A stretch of 21,127 nucleotides of DNA from Candidatus Campbelliibacteriota bacterium (GTDB taxonomy: Bacteria > Patescibacteriota > Minisyncoccia > Phycocordibacterales > CSBR16-193), in contig SKVL01000037.1 in NCBI GenBank assembly GCA_007129455.1, positions 1-21,127 of the forward strand, given 5' to 3'. Numbering within the stretch: position 1 is the first letter of the stretch; every line of letters starts with the position of its first letter. The notes below the pieces were generated by a model, which saw only the letters and a program-made list of their open reading frames with translations, was not told where the DNA came from and did no database searches. The translations under genes were made by a program, and so were the position numbers. Shown here piece after piece: positions 1-7,482 of the stretch.

Positions 1-10
1 CAAATCTTCT

Positions 11-33
11 CTCCGACCTTTGAAGGATCGGAG
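11..33 (+). promoter_or_regulatory. hairpin that would pair the SD-like GGAG of the first gene
   Basis: CTCCGA (11-16) is complementary to TCGGAG (28-33), with a further CC/GG pairing inside. The right arm contains the only SD-like GGAG (30-33) before the ATG at 46. If the ATG is the true start, this hairpin could mask the ribosome site. The reading frame is also open back to base 1, so the segment could instead be coding. Confidence 0.3.
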
Positions 34-45
34 CAGAAAAGAAAT

Positions 46-801
46 ATGCCTGGCGGAGTCCTACCGGGCCATCCGATGCTTCCGGGTTATTTTGCACAAC
101 CTCTAATGACCCACGAGTTCGCTTCTCTCACTCTGTTTGCTGAGATGAAGATGGAGTGGACAGAAGAGGATCTTTCTAACTGGTCCGAAGACAAAGATCG
201 GCGGAATGTTAACTTGAGCTCAAGGAACACGATCGTGAGCCTTGGAAGCTCAAGTCGGATAAAACTTATGATGGAGAAACCTCGAGAGTATGAGTTCATC
301 GGCATACTGGTCGCAAATGCAACCAAAGCCGATACGCCATCAGAAGCAGTTTTCTCCGTTCTGGCTCAAGAGGCCATGAGAAACGGTGCCAATATAATTG
401 TGCCGTTAAACGAGGGAGCTCGTCGAATCCTTGAAGCTTCCGGTTGGGGTGTTTCTCTGGGTGCAACTTGGGTGCAAATCGGAGGAGGAAACGAACAGCA
501 AGCAGGTGTCGGTGCTGCCGGTATCGGCTATGCCAAAGGGCAAAGCTCCTACAGGCATGAGCCTTTCGCTCGTGTTATGATTGCTCGAGTTTCCCCCGAG
601 CTGTACGCTCGCTTGGGAGCTCCAGAGAGACCGGAAGAAGTACGAGAGCTCGAGCCCTCAAAGTTGGAGAGAATCGAGGAGAACAACGAACTCCTCAGAC
701 AACTCTTGCAACAGCGGGACTACGAGATCAGACAGAGGGATCAGATGTTGCACCACTTGCAACAGCAGACCCCTCCCGCCAAAGCTCCCGGCAAGGGCTA
801 G
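46..801 (+). CDS. unrecognised soluble protein with C-terminal coiled coil
   Basis: I do not recognise a family with confidence. The 251-residue product has a proline/glycine-rich N-terminus (1-20), a compact alpha/beta-looking core (about 83-180) containing GANIIVP (114-120), and an acidic, glutamine-rich C-terminal helix (about 196-240) that looks like a coiled coil. The core faintly resembles the YbjQ-type fold, in which a helix is followed by a 'GANAI-V' strand; this is only a shape impression. I see no signal peptide or membrane segment. The frame is open upstream to the window edge, so the gene may begin earlier. ATG 46 has GGAG 12 bases upstream, inside a hairpin. The gene is followed by a strong terminator and is convergent with recJ. 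Function unknown. Confidence 0.7.
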   Translation: MPGGVLPGHPMLPGYFAQPLMTHEFASLTLFAEMKMEWTEEDLSNWSEDKDRRNVNLSSRNTIVSLGSSSRIKLMMEKPREYEFIGILVANATKADTPSEAVFSVLAQEAMRNGANIIVPLNEGARRILEASGWGVSLGATWVQIGGGNEQQAGVGAAGIGYAKGQSSYRHEPFARVMIARVSPELYARLGAPERPEEVRELEPSKLERIEENNELLRQLLQQRDYEIRQRDQMLHHLQQQTPPAKAPGKG

Positions 802-823
802 TTTTCATGAATGCACATTAAAC

Positions 824-865
824 AAAGAGGTTGGTTTATCTAAACCAACCTCTTTTTCTTTTTCT
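824..865 (+). terminator. intrinsic terminator after the first gene
   Basis: A perfect 15-bp inverted repeat, AAAGAGGTTGGTTTA (824-838) and its complement (841-855), is followed by a T-rich tract (TTTTTCTTTTTC). It lies 22 bases past the stop of the plus-strand gene. The A-rich left arm means it could also stop recJ transcripts arriving on the minus strand. Confidence 0.9.
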
Positions 866-879
866 AAAAAATATCTAAA

Positions 880-902
880 TGATAGGGGTCGACCCCCTAT
901 CA
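880..902. repeat. GC-rich inverted repeat between convergent genes
   Basis: TGATAGGGG (880-888) and CCCCTATCA (894-902) form a 9-bp stem around TCGAC. There is no T-tract directly after it on either strand, so a simple intrinsic terminator is not obvious. It sits between the terminator at 824-865 and the recJ stop. Confidence 0.55.
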
Positions 903-965
903 ATGAATGTTCTACGACAGACTTAGAGGATAGGGCTCGGCTGAACAAAAAAGAATTAACAAATG

Positions 966-2657
966 TCAGACAACATCAACTATCCTCAGACGAAGTTCCA
1001 CCCTCCCGCCGAAGTAAGACTTCTCCACGGTCGCTATCAGGTCCGCTCGGGTACCCTCTTCAGGTTTTCTATCGAGGCCCTTCGCCGTCATGAAAAAACC
1101 AATCGCTCTAACCTCTCCCCCTTTCTTGTCTTCAAAGACCAACTCCAAGTGCTCGCTCTTCTTGCCGAAAGTTCTCATTCTTTTTATCAAAACATTTTTG
1201 AACTTGAAAACAGGTTTTGGGTTCTCAACTCCGAAAGGAGAGAATCTCTCCACTCTCTCATAAAGAGGGTTTGTGACATCATCGAGGGAAAGCATCGCGT
1301 CAATTTCTCCCGGGGCTTCCGTCACGCTCACTCCGTTTTTGGCATAAGCGACATTGAGCTCTTCCCTCAAGGTATGAACGCTTTCAAAGTGAACGGAGAA
1401 CCCCCCGGCGAATTGGTGTCCTCCGTACTGATCAAAAGTACTCTCTTCAGTTGAGCCCATCAGTGCCAGAAGATCCACGCCTCCGCACGAACGACACGAC
1501 CCTTTTATGACCTGCGAGCCGTCTCTGCCCCAGAGAAAAACCGGTTTGGAATATTCCTGCGCCAGAGAGTTTGCGACCAACCCCAAAAGAGAAGGACGCC
1601 AATTTGGATTACCAGCGACAACGACATCGTGATCTACAAGGACCGAGCTGTTACTTTTTATCTCTCTGACCAGTGACGCCACCACCCCCTTACGTTCATT
1701 GTTTACTCTCTCCAATCCTCTGACGGCCTCTTCCGCTTCCGCTTCATCAAAGGTGGAGAGGAGTGTGAAGGCGTCTTTGATGTCACCCATACGAGAGGCG
1801 GCATTGAGTCTCGGAGCTATCATAAAACCGACATCGTCTTCGGTGATGTTCCTTTGAGAGAGATTAAGCTTGCGACACAGTTTCATTATCCCGACTCTTG
1901 GAGACTTTCTTAAAACCAAAAGTCCGTAACGGGTCAGCACCCGGTTCTCACCAATTAACGGCACCGAGTCGGAGATGGTGGCGATGCCGACCAAATCCAA
2001 AAGCCACTTTTCATGGCCCTCCGGTATCCCGAAACGTTTTCGTGAAAGTACTCCTTGAATCACCTTGAAGGCCACCCCCGCCCCAGATAGATTCCGGTTC
2101 GGGTACGAGCAGTCGCCTCTCTTGGGGTCGATAACGGCAACAACACTCGGAAGACCGTTAATCGGCTCGTGATGGTCGGTCACTATGACATCAAGACCTT
2201 GTTTTTTTGCACCGTTCAAAACCTTGGCATCGGCAATGCCGCAGTCAACCGTGATCACAAGAGTCGCCCCGTCCTCCTTGAGCCCCGAGAGTGCATCCTC
2301 GCTCACTCCGAAGCCTTCGTCGTGTCGGTGAGGGATGTAAAACGTTACGTTATCATAACCGGCACGAGAAAAGAAATCTTTCCAGCAGACGCTTGCACAC
2401 AAGCCGTCGGCGTCAAAGTCGCCGAATATGGCTATTTTCTCACCCTTATTCATTGCTTTTAAAATGCGTGAAACGGCCTTATCCATTCCGGCAAGCAAGA
2501 AGGGGTCATGGAGGTCTCGCTCATAACAAACATCAAAAAACCTCTCAGCCTCTTCTTCATCTTTAACTCCTCTGTGATACAGAAGGGTCCGTTCAAGATC
2601 GGGAAGTTCAGGTAAATATTTTTTCGGAGGAATTTTTCTTAATCGATATTTTTCCAT
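966..2657 (-). CDS. recJ: single-stranded-DNA-specific exonuclease RecJ
   Basis: RecJ is a 5'-to-3' single-stranded DNA exonuclease of recombination and mismatch repair, a DHH-family metal-dependent enzyme. The signatures are clear (numbers from the ATG at 2657): DFDADG (about 80-85), VDCG (137-140), TDHHE (160-164), the DPKRGD segment (177-182) and LSGAGVAFK (190-198). These are followed by the APRLNAA motif and a late GGHQFAGGF typical of the DHHA1/C-terminal part. The length of about 563 residues is normal. An in-frame ATG at 2678 adds seven residues. Neither start has a Shine-Dalgarno sequence, and I prefer 2657 because the product then begins MEKYRL. The stop is TGA, which fixes TGA as a stop codon here. 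The gene is divergent from the HIT gene. In SCRSCGG, cysteines replace residues that are usually SGRS plus a hydrophobic residue; the effect is unknown. Confidence 0.95.
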   Translation of the reverse strand: MEKYRLRKIPPKKYLPELPDLERTLLYHRGVKDEEEAERFFDVCYERDLHDPFLLAGMDKAVSRILKAMNKGEKIAIFGDFDADGLCASVCWKDFFSRAGYDNVTFYIPHRHDEGFGVSEDALSGLKEDGATLVITVDCGIADAKVLNGAKKQGLDVIVTDHHEPINGLPSVVAVIDPKRGDCSYPNRNLSGAGVAFKVIQGVLSRKRFGIPEGHEKWLLDLVGIATISDSVPLIGENRVLTRYGLLVLRKSPRVGIMKLCRKLNLSQRNITEDDVGFMIAPRLNAASRMGDIKDAFTLLSTFDEAEAEEAVRGLERVNNERKGVVASLVREIKSNSSVLVDHDVVVAGNPNWRPSLLGLVANSLAQEYSKPVFLWGRDGSQVIKGSCRSCGGVDLLALMGSTEESTFDQYGGHQFAGGFSVHFESVHTLREELNVAYAKNGVSVTEAPGEIDAMLSLDDVTNPLYERVERFSPFGVENPKPVFKFKNVLIKRMRTFGKKSEHLELVFEDKKGGEVRAIGFFMTAKGLDRKPEEGTRADLIATVEKSYFGGRVELRLRIVDVV

Positions 2658-2662
2658 AGAGA

Positions 2663-2676
2663 GTATGTTAACATAC
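2663..2676. promoter_or_regulatory. 14-bp perfect palindrome in the recJ/HIT divergent promoter region
   Basis: GTATGTTAACATAC is a perfect palindrome placed directly before recJ (-) and 25 bases before the HIT gene (+). Its position between two divergent starts suits an operator for a dimeric repressor, but I recognise no specific regulator. The flanks are AT-rich, and chance cannot be excluded. Confidence 0.45.
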
Positions 2677-2701
2677 AAACAAATACGTAAATATTAAATT
2701 C

Positions 2702-3115
2702 ATGAAAAAAGACCCTGCTTGCATATTTTGTAAAATAGTGGGAGGCGAGATACCTTCAGCCGATGTATATGAAGACGAGCTCGTCAAAGCCTTCCTTGAT
2801 ATTAATCCGGTAAGAGTCGGACACACATTGATAGTTCCCAAAGAGCACTTCCCGTTCATGACCGATGTTCCCGACGAGACCCTCTCCCATGCATTCAAGA
2901 TATCGAAACGTCTGATGGAAGACATCAAACAAGTTTACAATGCCGACTTCGTAACACTGGCGGTTGTCGGGATAGATGTACCACACTTCCACCTTCACCT
3001 CATACCTAGGAAACACTCGGACGAAATACCTGTCTTCTGGCCGACAAGCAAATACGAAGAAGGGGAGATGGAGAAGCAAGCGAAGAAGATACGCTCTTTC
3101 ATTTCCGGCAAGTAA
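2702..3115 (+). CDS. HIT-family nucleotide hydrolase/transferase
   Basis: Histidine-triad proteins cleave or transfer nucleoside phosphates, typically AMP-linked amines (Hint) or dinucleotides. The 137-residue product matches the family length. It starts with the usual N-terminal CIFCKIVGGEIPS (C7, C10; a zinc-binding CxxC in many members), has GHTLIVPKEHF (40-50), and carries a full catalytic triad HFHLHLI (H95, H97, H99), followed by PRKH. The substrate cannot be assigned. The residues just before the triad (VVGIDVP) differ from the common 'AGQ.V' form of Hint proteins. No Shine-Dalgarno precedes ATG 2702. Possible -10 elements (TAAATA 2688-2693 or TATTAA 2692-2697) would put transcription start within a few bases of the ATG, so the mRNA may be leaderless. 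The gene is convergent with pgk, 37 bases away. Confidence 0.93.
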   Translation: MKKDPACIFCKIVGGEIPSADVYEDELVKAFLDINPVRVGHTLIVPKEHFPFMTDVPDETLSHAFKISKRLMEDIKQVYNADFVTLAVVGIDVPHFHLHLIPRKHSDEIPVFWPTSKYEEGEMEKQAKKIRSFISGK

Positions 3116-3152
3116 AAACGACATACCGACAACCAACGAGTCCAACAATTCT

Positions 3153-4298
3153 TTAAAAAGATATCTCCGGTGAATTCTTAAGTACCTCAATACCGGGTAA
3201 TGTTTCGTGAACCAAAAAATCAAGCATCGCTCCACCTCCGGTTGAGATGAAAGAGAAGTCATTCTCCAGACCAAGTCCGTCAATAGATTCAATCGTGTCA
3301 CCACCGCCAATCACGGAGTACCCACTCGAGTGCGCGATGCTTCGAGCCAATGTATGAGTTTGATCATAAAAACCTTTTTCAGTGTTCCCCATTGGTCCGT
3401 TCCACACAATCAACTTCGCTGAAGATATCCTCTCCGACAGACCCTCTATCGTACGAGGACCGACATCAACAACATTGTCTCTCTTTGAAACTTTGTCCGA
3501 CTCGACAACTCCCGATTCACCTCTCTCGTTTTCCACAATCACATCTATCGGCAGAAGTAAATTCTCTTTGTCGACAAGCTCACTCAAATCAACCCCCCCA
3601 TCAAAGGCGGAGAAGCCTATCTCCCAACCCTTTTGTTTAAAGAAAGAGTTGGCCAGAGCGCCGCCGACAAAAACGGTGTCGGCTTTCTCTATGAACTTCT
3701 CGATAAGAGGCGCTTTGGTTTTAAACTTGAGTCCGCCAAGAACAAAAACAAAAGGTCTCTCGGGAAAGAAAGCGTACGAGAGTTCCCTTACTTCTTTTTC
3801 AAAACAGAAACCGGTAAAAGAAGGTAAGTATCGAGAAACTCCGACAATGGAAACATGCTCTCTGTGAGAGACCGAAAACGCATCGTTGACATAAACTTCA
3901 CCCAAAGAGGCGACGGCTCGAGCGAAGTTGTCATCGTTCTCCTTCTCGTAAGGAAGAGACCTCAGGTTCTCCAAAAAAAGTAAGTGTCCGTTTTCAAGAT
4001 CTCCGACAGCCCCACGAACGTTTTCGGGTTCACAACTTTTAATGAAATGGGTCGAGAAAAAACTTTTATAATATTCGGCGATCGCTTCCAAGCTCGCCTC
4101 TGGAGAAGGCTCCCTGTGTCCGATGGCCACAACTCTCGCACCTCTTTCCAACAAAAACTCGAATGTCGGCATAACCGAACGAAGCCTGAAGTCGTTCTTA
4201 ACTCTTCCCTCTTCGACGGAAACATTGGTATCGATACGAACGAGAAAAACTTTTCCTTTCAAGCTCTTGTCTTTTAATTTGGATAAAGAATTCATCAT
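3153..4298 (-). CDS. pgk: phosphoglycerate kinase, divergent short form
   Basis: It transfers phosphate from 1,3-bisphosphoglycerate to ADP in lower glycolysis. Recognisable motifs are VRIDTNVS (20-27, for VRVDFNVP), LFLENLRSL (107-115), VNDAFSVSHREH (137-148), VLGGLKFKTK (186-195), GGALANSFF (212-220), DVGPRT (278-283), VWNGPMG (298-304), GGGDT (331-335) and STGGGAMLDFL (352-362). So both the substrate domain and the nucleotide domain are present. At 381 residues it is slightly short. The usual N-terminal SHLGRP loop is replaced by GHREP (60-64), and DFN is IDTN, so the 3-phosphoglycerate side is altered. It lies 6 bases after the tpiA stop and is almost surely co-transcribed. A second ATG is one codon downstream. 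No Shine-Dalgarno is seen. Confidence 0.93.
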   Translation of the reverse strand: MMNSLSKLKDKSLKGKVFLVRIDTNVSVEEGRVKNDFRLRSVMPTFEFLLERGARVVAIGHREPSPEASLEAIAEYYKSFFSTHFIKSCEPENVRGAVGDLENGHLLFLENLRSLPYEKENDDNFARAVASLGEVYVNDAFSVSHREHVSIVGVSRYLPSFTGFCFEKEVRELSYAFFPERPFVFVLGGLKFKTKAPLIEKFIEKADTVFVGGALANSFFKQKGWEIGFSAFDGGVDLSELVDKENLLLPIDVIVENERGESGVVESDKVSKRDNVVDVGPRTIEGLSERISSAKLIVWNGPMGNTEKGFYDQTHTLARSIAHSSGYSVIGGGDTIESIDGLGLENDFSFISTGGGAMLDFLVHETLPGIEVLKNSPEISF

Positions 4299-4304
4299 GA
4301 GCTT

Positions 4305-5075
4305 TTATATACTATCGGCCAGATCAATAATTTCGGAAAAGCTTTTCGGATCAAGGCTCTCCCTACCAATCAAAAGGCCTTCCGCATTTCCCTCCTTGAG
4401 TATCTCCTCGGCGTTGCGGGGAGAAACCGAACCGCCGTAGAGGACGGGCACCGAGAACCCCCTCTCCTTTCCGTACTTTCGAGCCAAGAAGCGTTTTATT
4501 AAAATAACCGTCTCGTGGAGAGAGTGTCCCGTGATTGCTTCCTCTTCGGTTTTACCTATCGCCCACACCGGTTCATAAGCAACGATAACTTTGTCCAAGT
4601 GCACGGGGGTAACCTCATCAAAAGCGAAAGAGAGTTGTGACTCCAAAAATTGCAGATACTCTCCGTCTTTGTCTCTCCTACTCTCTCCTATGCAGATGAT
4701 AGGCTTCAAGTCGGCACTCAGTAGAGCATTTATTTTTTTTGAAATAACCTCATCCTCTTCCCCCATCGCTCTCCTCTCCGAGTGCCCCACTATCACATAC
4801 TCGACCCTCAAGTCGGCAAGTTGAGTCGGTGAGATCTCGCCGGTGAAAGAACCGCTTTCTTTCCAAAAACAGTCCTGCGCCCCGAGGCTTAAACTTTTAG
4901 GCAGTCTCCCGGAGGATATGTCCGAGAGGTAAACAAAAGGCGGGCAGACAACCACCTTAGACCTTCTTCTTTGCGAACTTTTTTTTATACCTTCAAATAT
5001 CTTCAGAGCTTCCTTCCTATTATCGGGATTCATCTTCCAGTTTCCGATAATGTAGTAACTTTTACTTTTGTCCAT
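4305..5075 (-). CDS. tpiA: triosephosphate isomerase
   Basis: It interconverts dihydroxyacetone phosphate and glyceraldehyde 3-phosphate. The 256-residue (beta/alpha)8 barrel shows all active-site elements: GNWKMN (N12, K14), SFTGEIS (76-82), IVGHSERR with catalytic H98, AYEPVWAIGKT with catalytic E168 and the flexible loop, YGGSV (213-217), and the phosphate-binding GLLIGRESLDP (233-243). The last has GR where the textbook form has GG. Length is normal. pgk follows 6 bases downstream, forming a glycolytic pair. Upstream, the stop of the PilX-like gene is 47 bases away, so read-through from the pilus cluster is possible. The ATG at 5075 has no clear Shine-Dalgarno, and an odd palindrome CTTAACCGTTAAG (5081-5093) lies just upstream. 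Confidence 0.96.
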   Translation of the reverse strand: MDKSKSYYIIGNWKMNPDNRKEALKIFEGIKKSSQRRRSKVVVCPPFVYLSDISSGRLPKSLSLGAQDCFWKESGSFTGEISPTQLADLRVEYVIVGHSERRAMGEEDEVISKKINALLSADLKPIICIGESRRDKDGEYLQFLESQLSFAFDEVTPVHLDKVIVAYEPVWAIGKTEEEAITGHSLHETVILIKRFLARKYGKERGFSVPVLYGGSVSPRNAEEILKEGNAEGLLIGRESLDPKSFSEIIDLADSI

Positions 5076-5122
5076 ATTTTCTTAACCGTTAAGTTTGTAA
5101 TTAAAAAATGCCTAACGACAAT

Positions 5123-6424
5123 TTACTCTATCTCTTTCCAAGTGAAGATGCTGTATCCTCCGCCGGGACCCGTTGAGAAAAAAGCGTCCGCCAAACCCCC
5201 CTCATATGTAACCACCGCATTGTCTTCAAGTCTCACACCGTAACCCGTGATTGATTTAAGATCAACGCCGTCTCGAAGAACAACAAAACCCTCCGAAGTA
5301 TAAACCACGTCAATATTGACGGCATCACTAAGTATTATGGCATCTTCGTCGTACGTAGAGAGAAGCAGGAGATAGCTCCTTTCATGGCTTGACCCTATCG
5401 CGGTCCCTTCATCCCACAACTCTACCACGCCATCGGTAATGATAACCCCGCTCTTGAAGCCGTACGTTCCGTCATCCAGAGATATCTCCCCTTGGTTTTG
5501 AATGTTTATGTTGCCGGTCACCCAAATGGTACCGGTTACCTTAAGCTTCGCTTGTCCGGACACGGAAAGATTACCTACTATCTTTACGGGTCCCAAAAGC
5601 TCTTCTCCCGCACTCAACACATAATCGCCTTCAATAACACCTCCTTCTTCGGCAAAACTTTTCCACGTCATTATCGTCTCTTCGGATATTGGTAACTCAC
5701 CTTTTTCGATGGGGTCCGTATCAGGATACTGATCACCGGAGACAGTTGTATTTACGATGTTCGTATAGTATGCGTCTCTCTCAATATGGGAGTTTTCCAG
5801 TCTGTACGAGTGGGCGTCAACATGTATATTGATGTTACGTATTACTCCGGTCAATCCGGCTGAAATCACCGAACCTTCAATCTGCTTTTTGGGACCACTT
5901 TCTCCACTGATGGGACCGTTGGAGAACACATTGCCAATAACTTTTGCGTTGGGGTTTACAATGGTCAAACCACCTTCACCGGCATGGACGCCGTAATTGA
6001 AAGCCATGCCATCACCGAGCAACAGATAGGTGGCAACTCTTCTGATGACACTTCCGGCAACAACTCCCTCACTTATTATCTCAATCTCCTCCTCTATTCC
6101 ACCTCCGGCGGAATGAACGGTGGTCACGATTCCCTTACTTACATTTATCTCTCCTCCGCTTTCAACAATTATTCCCTTCTTGAAACGATAGACTGCATCT
6201 TCCATCCCGCTTTCAGCGACAACGAAAGCCTCCAAAGACGCATAGAGAGACTTTGAGGTTTTTAGGTGTGAAAGTGCCGGCGCCGAAATAGCCAATACCA
6301 TGGAAAGGGAAATAAAAACAAAGAAAAGTACGGCTATCAAAACGGCCTGACCCCTTTCTTCTCCGAAGAAAACAAGGTTAATGTTGTCGACTTTGAATTT
6401 TTTAAATGTTTTTCTACTCCTCAT
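5123..6424 (-). CDS. PilX-like pilus assembly protein with beta-rich passenger
   Basis: The 433-residue product begins with a basic stretch, then ERGQAVLIAVLFF (about 23-35), opening a hydrophobic helix (about 26-49). After that comes a helical region with AESGMEDAVYR (70-80), as in minor pilin PilX-type proteins. The class III prepilin site would be at G25/Q26, but the usual glutamate at +5 is absent (isoleucine). The rest (about 130-433) has short glycine-spaced strand repeats such as GNVFSNGPISG and KVTGTIWVTGNINIQNQ, suggesting a beta-solenoid or bactofilin-like surface domain. It ends with GPGGGYSIFTWKE. It overlaps the upstream PilW-like gene by 11 bases, with AGAGG five bases before the ATG, one of the few good ribosome sites in this window. 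It is likely a pilus tip or priming component; exact role unknown. Confidence 0.8.
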   Translation of the reverse strand: MRSRKTFKKFKVDNINLVFFGEERGQAVLIAVLFFVFISLSMVLAISAPALSHLKTSKSLYASLEAFVVAESGMEDAVYRFKKGIIVESGGEINVSKGIVTTVHSAGGGIEEEIEIISEGVVAGSVIRRVATYLLLGDGMAFNYGVHAGEGGLTIVNPNAKVIGNVFSNGPISGESGPKKQIEGSVISAGLTGVIRNINIHVDAHSYRLENSHIERDAYYTNIVNTTVSGDQYPDTDPIEKGELPISEETIMTWKSFAEEGGVIEGDYVLSAGEELLGPVKIVGNLSVSGQAKLKVTGTIWVTGNINIQNQGEISLDDGTYGFKSGVIITDGVVELWDEGTAIGSSHERSYLLLLSTYDEDAIILSDAVNIDVVYTSEGFVVLRDGVDLKSITGYGVRLEDNAVVTYEGGLADAFFSTGPGGGYSIFTWKEIE

Positions 6425-6950
6425 ATGAACCTCTTAAAATCGCCGTGACGTAAAAACTTTGCACAATCGAACCGCTGCTGTAAGAGTGACTCAATGTAAG
6501 CTCAACTTTTACCGCCTCGGTTTCTCCGGCATCAATCTCCTCAACACGAAAAACCTGAACCTCCGTATCCCTGTGTGTCAGTCTGTGACTCCCGCCTTCT
6601 TTTTCGACATACAGAGAACCTTCTTCGGAGACATAGAACCTTATCACTCCGGTAACGCTTTCACTGTTGACGGCCAGTACGCTTTCGGGGTCATCAAAGA
6701 CGGCAACGATTCTGTCTATTGAGTCACTTAAACGAACCTCTCTTAATATCCTGTCCAGCGCCACAACAGCCGATCTATCCAAAGCTTTCCCGGCAATTAC
6801 TCTCTCTTGAACGTGCGCCACCATGATTAAGCTTCCAATAAGGATAGAAAGTATCACCGTCAAGATCGTCATGTATATCAAAACCTCAACCAAAGAGAAT
6901 CCTTTTTCTTCTCCGTTAAAATATATTCCGAGTGTTTTCTTTTTTGTCAT
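6414..6950 (-). CDS. PilW/GspJ-like minor pseudopilin
   Basis: This is a type IV pilin-like subunit of 178 residues. The N-terminal prepilin motif EKGFSLVEVLIYMTILT (about 15-31) has the cleavage glycine followed by F, with glutamate at +5, leading a hydrophobic helix of about 20 residues. The body is a mixed alpha/beta domain with no cysteine pair visible. Placement after a PilV-like and before a PilX-like gene matches the usual minor-pilin order, hence PilW/GspJ; sequence alone cannot fix the class. The ATG lies two bases after the PilV-like stop (TAA CC ATG), which implies translational coupling, and there is no separate Shine-Dalgarno. Processing needs a prepilin peptidase that is not encoded in this window. 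Confidence 0.82.
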   Translation of the reverse strand: MTKKKTLGIYFNGEEKGFSLVEVLIYMTILTVILSILIGSLIMVAHVQERVIAGKALDRSAVVALDRILREVRLSDSIDRIVAVFDDPESVLAVNSESVTGVIRFYVSEEGSLYVEKEGGSHRLTHRDTEVQVFRVEEIDAGETEAVKVELTLSHSYSSGSIVQSFYVTAILRGSYEE

Positions 6951-6952
6951 GG

Positions 6953-7471
6953 TTAGTTAAATATATTCGTTATGTAAGCAGACATCTCCACTTCACTTTG
7001 ACCGATAAGCCCGTCCCAGCTGACAGAGACATCCACTCGGCGGGTGTTCAAATCCGGTGTCCCAATCTCGGCTATTCTGCCATCTCCATCACGCTCAACC
7101 TCTCTTAATATAATTTCCCGATTAAAGGTGTCATCTATAATCTGCTCAGTAGTGGTGGCGTACCACCCTCCTTCGGAAAGGTGCAAATAATATGGAGTAT
7201 CGTTTTCCAGACTCTCTATCTCCAGCTCCCACCCTCTTCCTCTGATACTTTTAACGGCTTCTATTCCTTCGTCGGCCAAAAAAACTGCCGCGGTATGCTT
7301 CGGGCCGGCAACCGCTATCTGAAGATAGAGGACTAAGGCAAGAGTCAAAAGGCCTATAAAAGAAGCCATAATGGCCACCGCAAAAAGAATTTCTACCATG
7401 GTTATACCCCGATTTTCTTCACACGAAATTTTCTTTTTTGAAAATTTAATCAACTTTTCCGACAGATACAT
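6953..7471 (-). CDS. PilV/GspI-like minor pseudopilin
   Basis: The 172-residue protein has a prepilin N-terminus ENRGITMVEILFAVAIMA (about 19-36): cleavage after glycine, +1 isoleucine rather than phenylalanine, glutamate at +5, then a hydrophobic helix. The following AVFLADEGIEAVKSIR resembles the 'A-AEGIE-A-siR' helix of PilV-type minor pilins. The C-terminal half is strand-rich (RRVDVSVSW, SEVEMSAYI). It follows the GspH-like gene by 11 bases and precedes the PilW-like gene by 2 bases, in one transcription unit. No Shine-Dalgarno is visible. The leader peptide before the cleavage site is rather long (about 22 residues) and lysine-rich. Confidence 0.82.
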   Translation of the reverse strand: MYLSEKLIKFSKKKISCEENRGITMVEILFAVAIMASFIGLLTLALVLYLQIAVAGPKHTAAVFLADEGIEAVKSIRGRGWELEIESLENDTPYYLHLSEGGWYATTTEQIIDDTFNREIILREVERDGDGRIAEIGTPDLNTRRVDVSVSWDGLIGQSEVEMSAYITNIFN

Positions 7472-7482
7472 ATTTTTACAAA

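Noticed and set aside
581..1093. Plus-strand reading frame of 170 codons overlapping the first gene and the recJ end
   Set aside because: It crosses the terminator and the recJ 3' end, has low-complexity basic/serine composition, and is out of frame with a better-supported gene.
963..1454. Plus-strand reading frame antisense to recJ
   Set aside because: It lies wholly inside the RecJ coding region, whose motifs are unambiguous; it has no ribosome site or recognisable domain.
2756..3310. Minus-strand frame of 184 codons across the HIT gene and the pgk end
   Set aside because: It is antisense to an intact HIT protein and overlaps pgk; its composition looks like a shadow frame.
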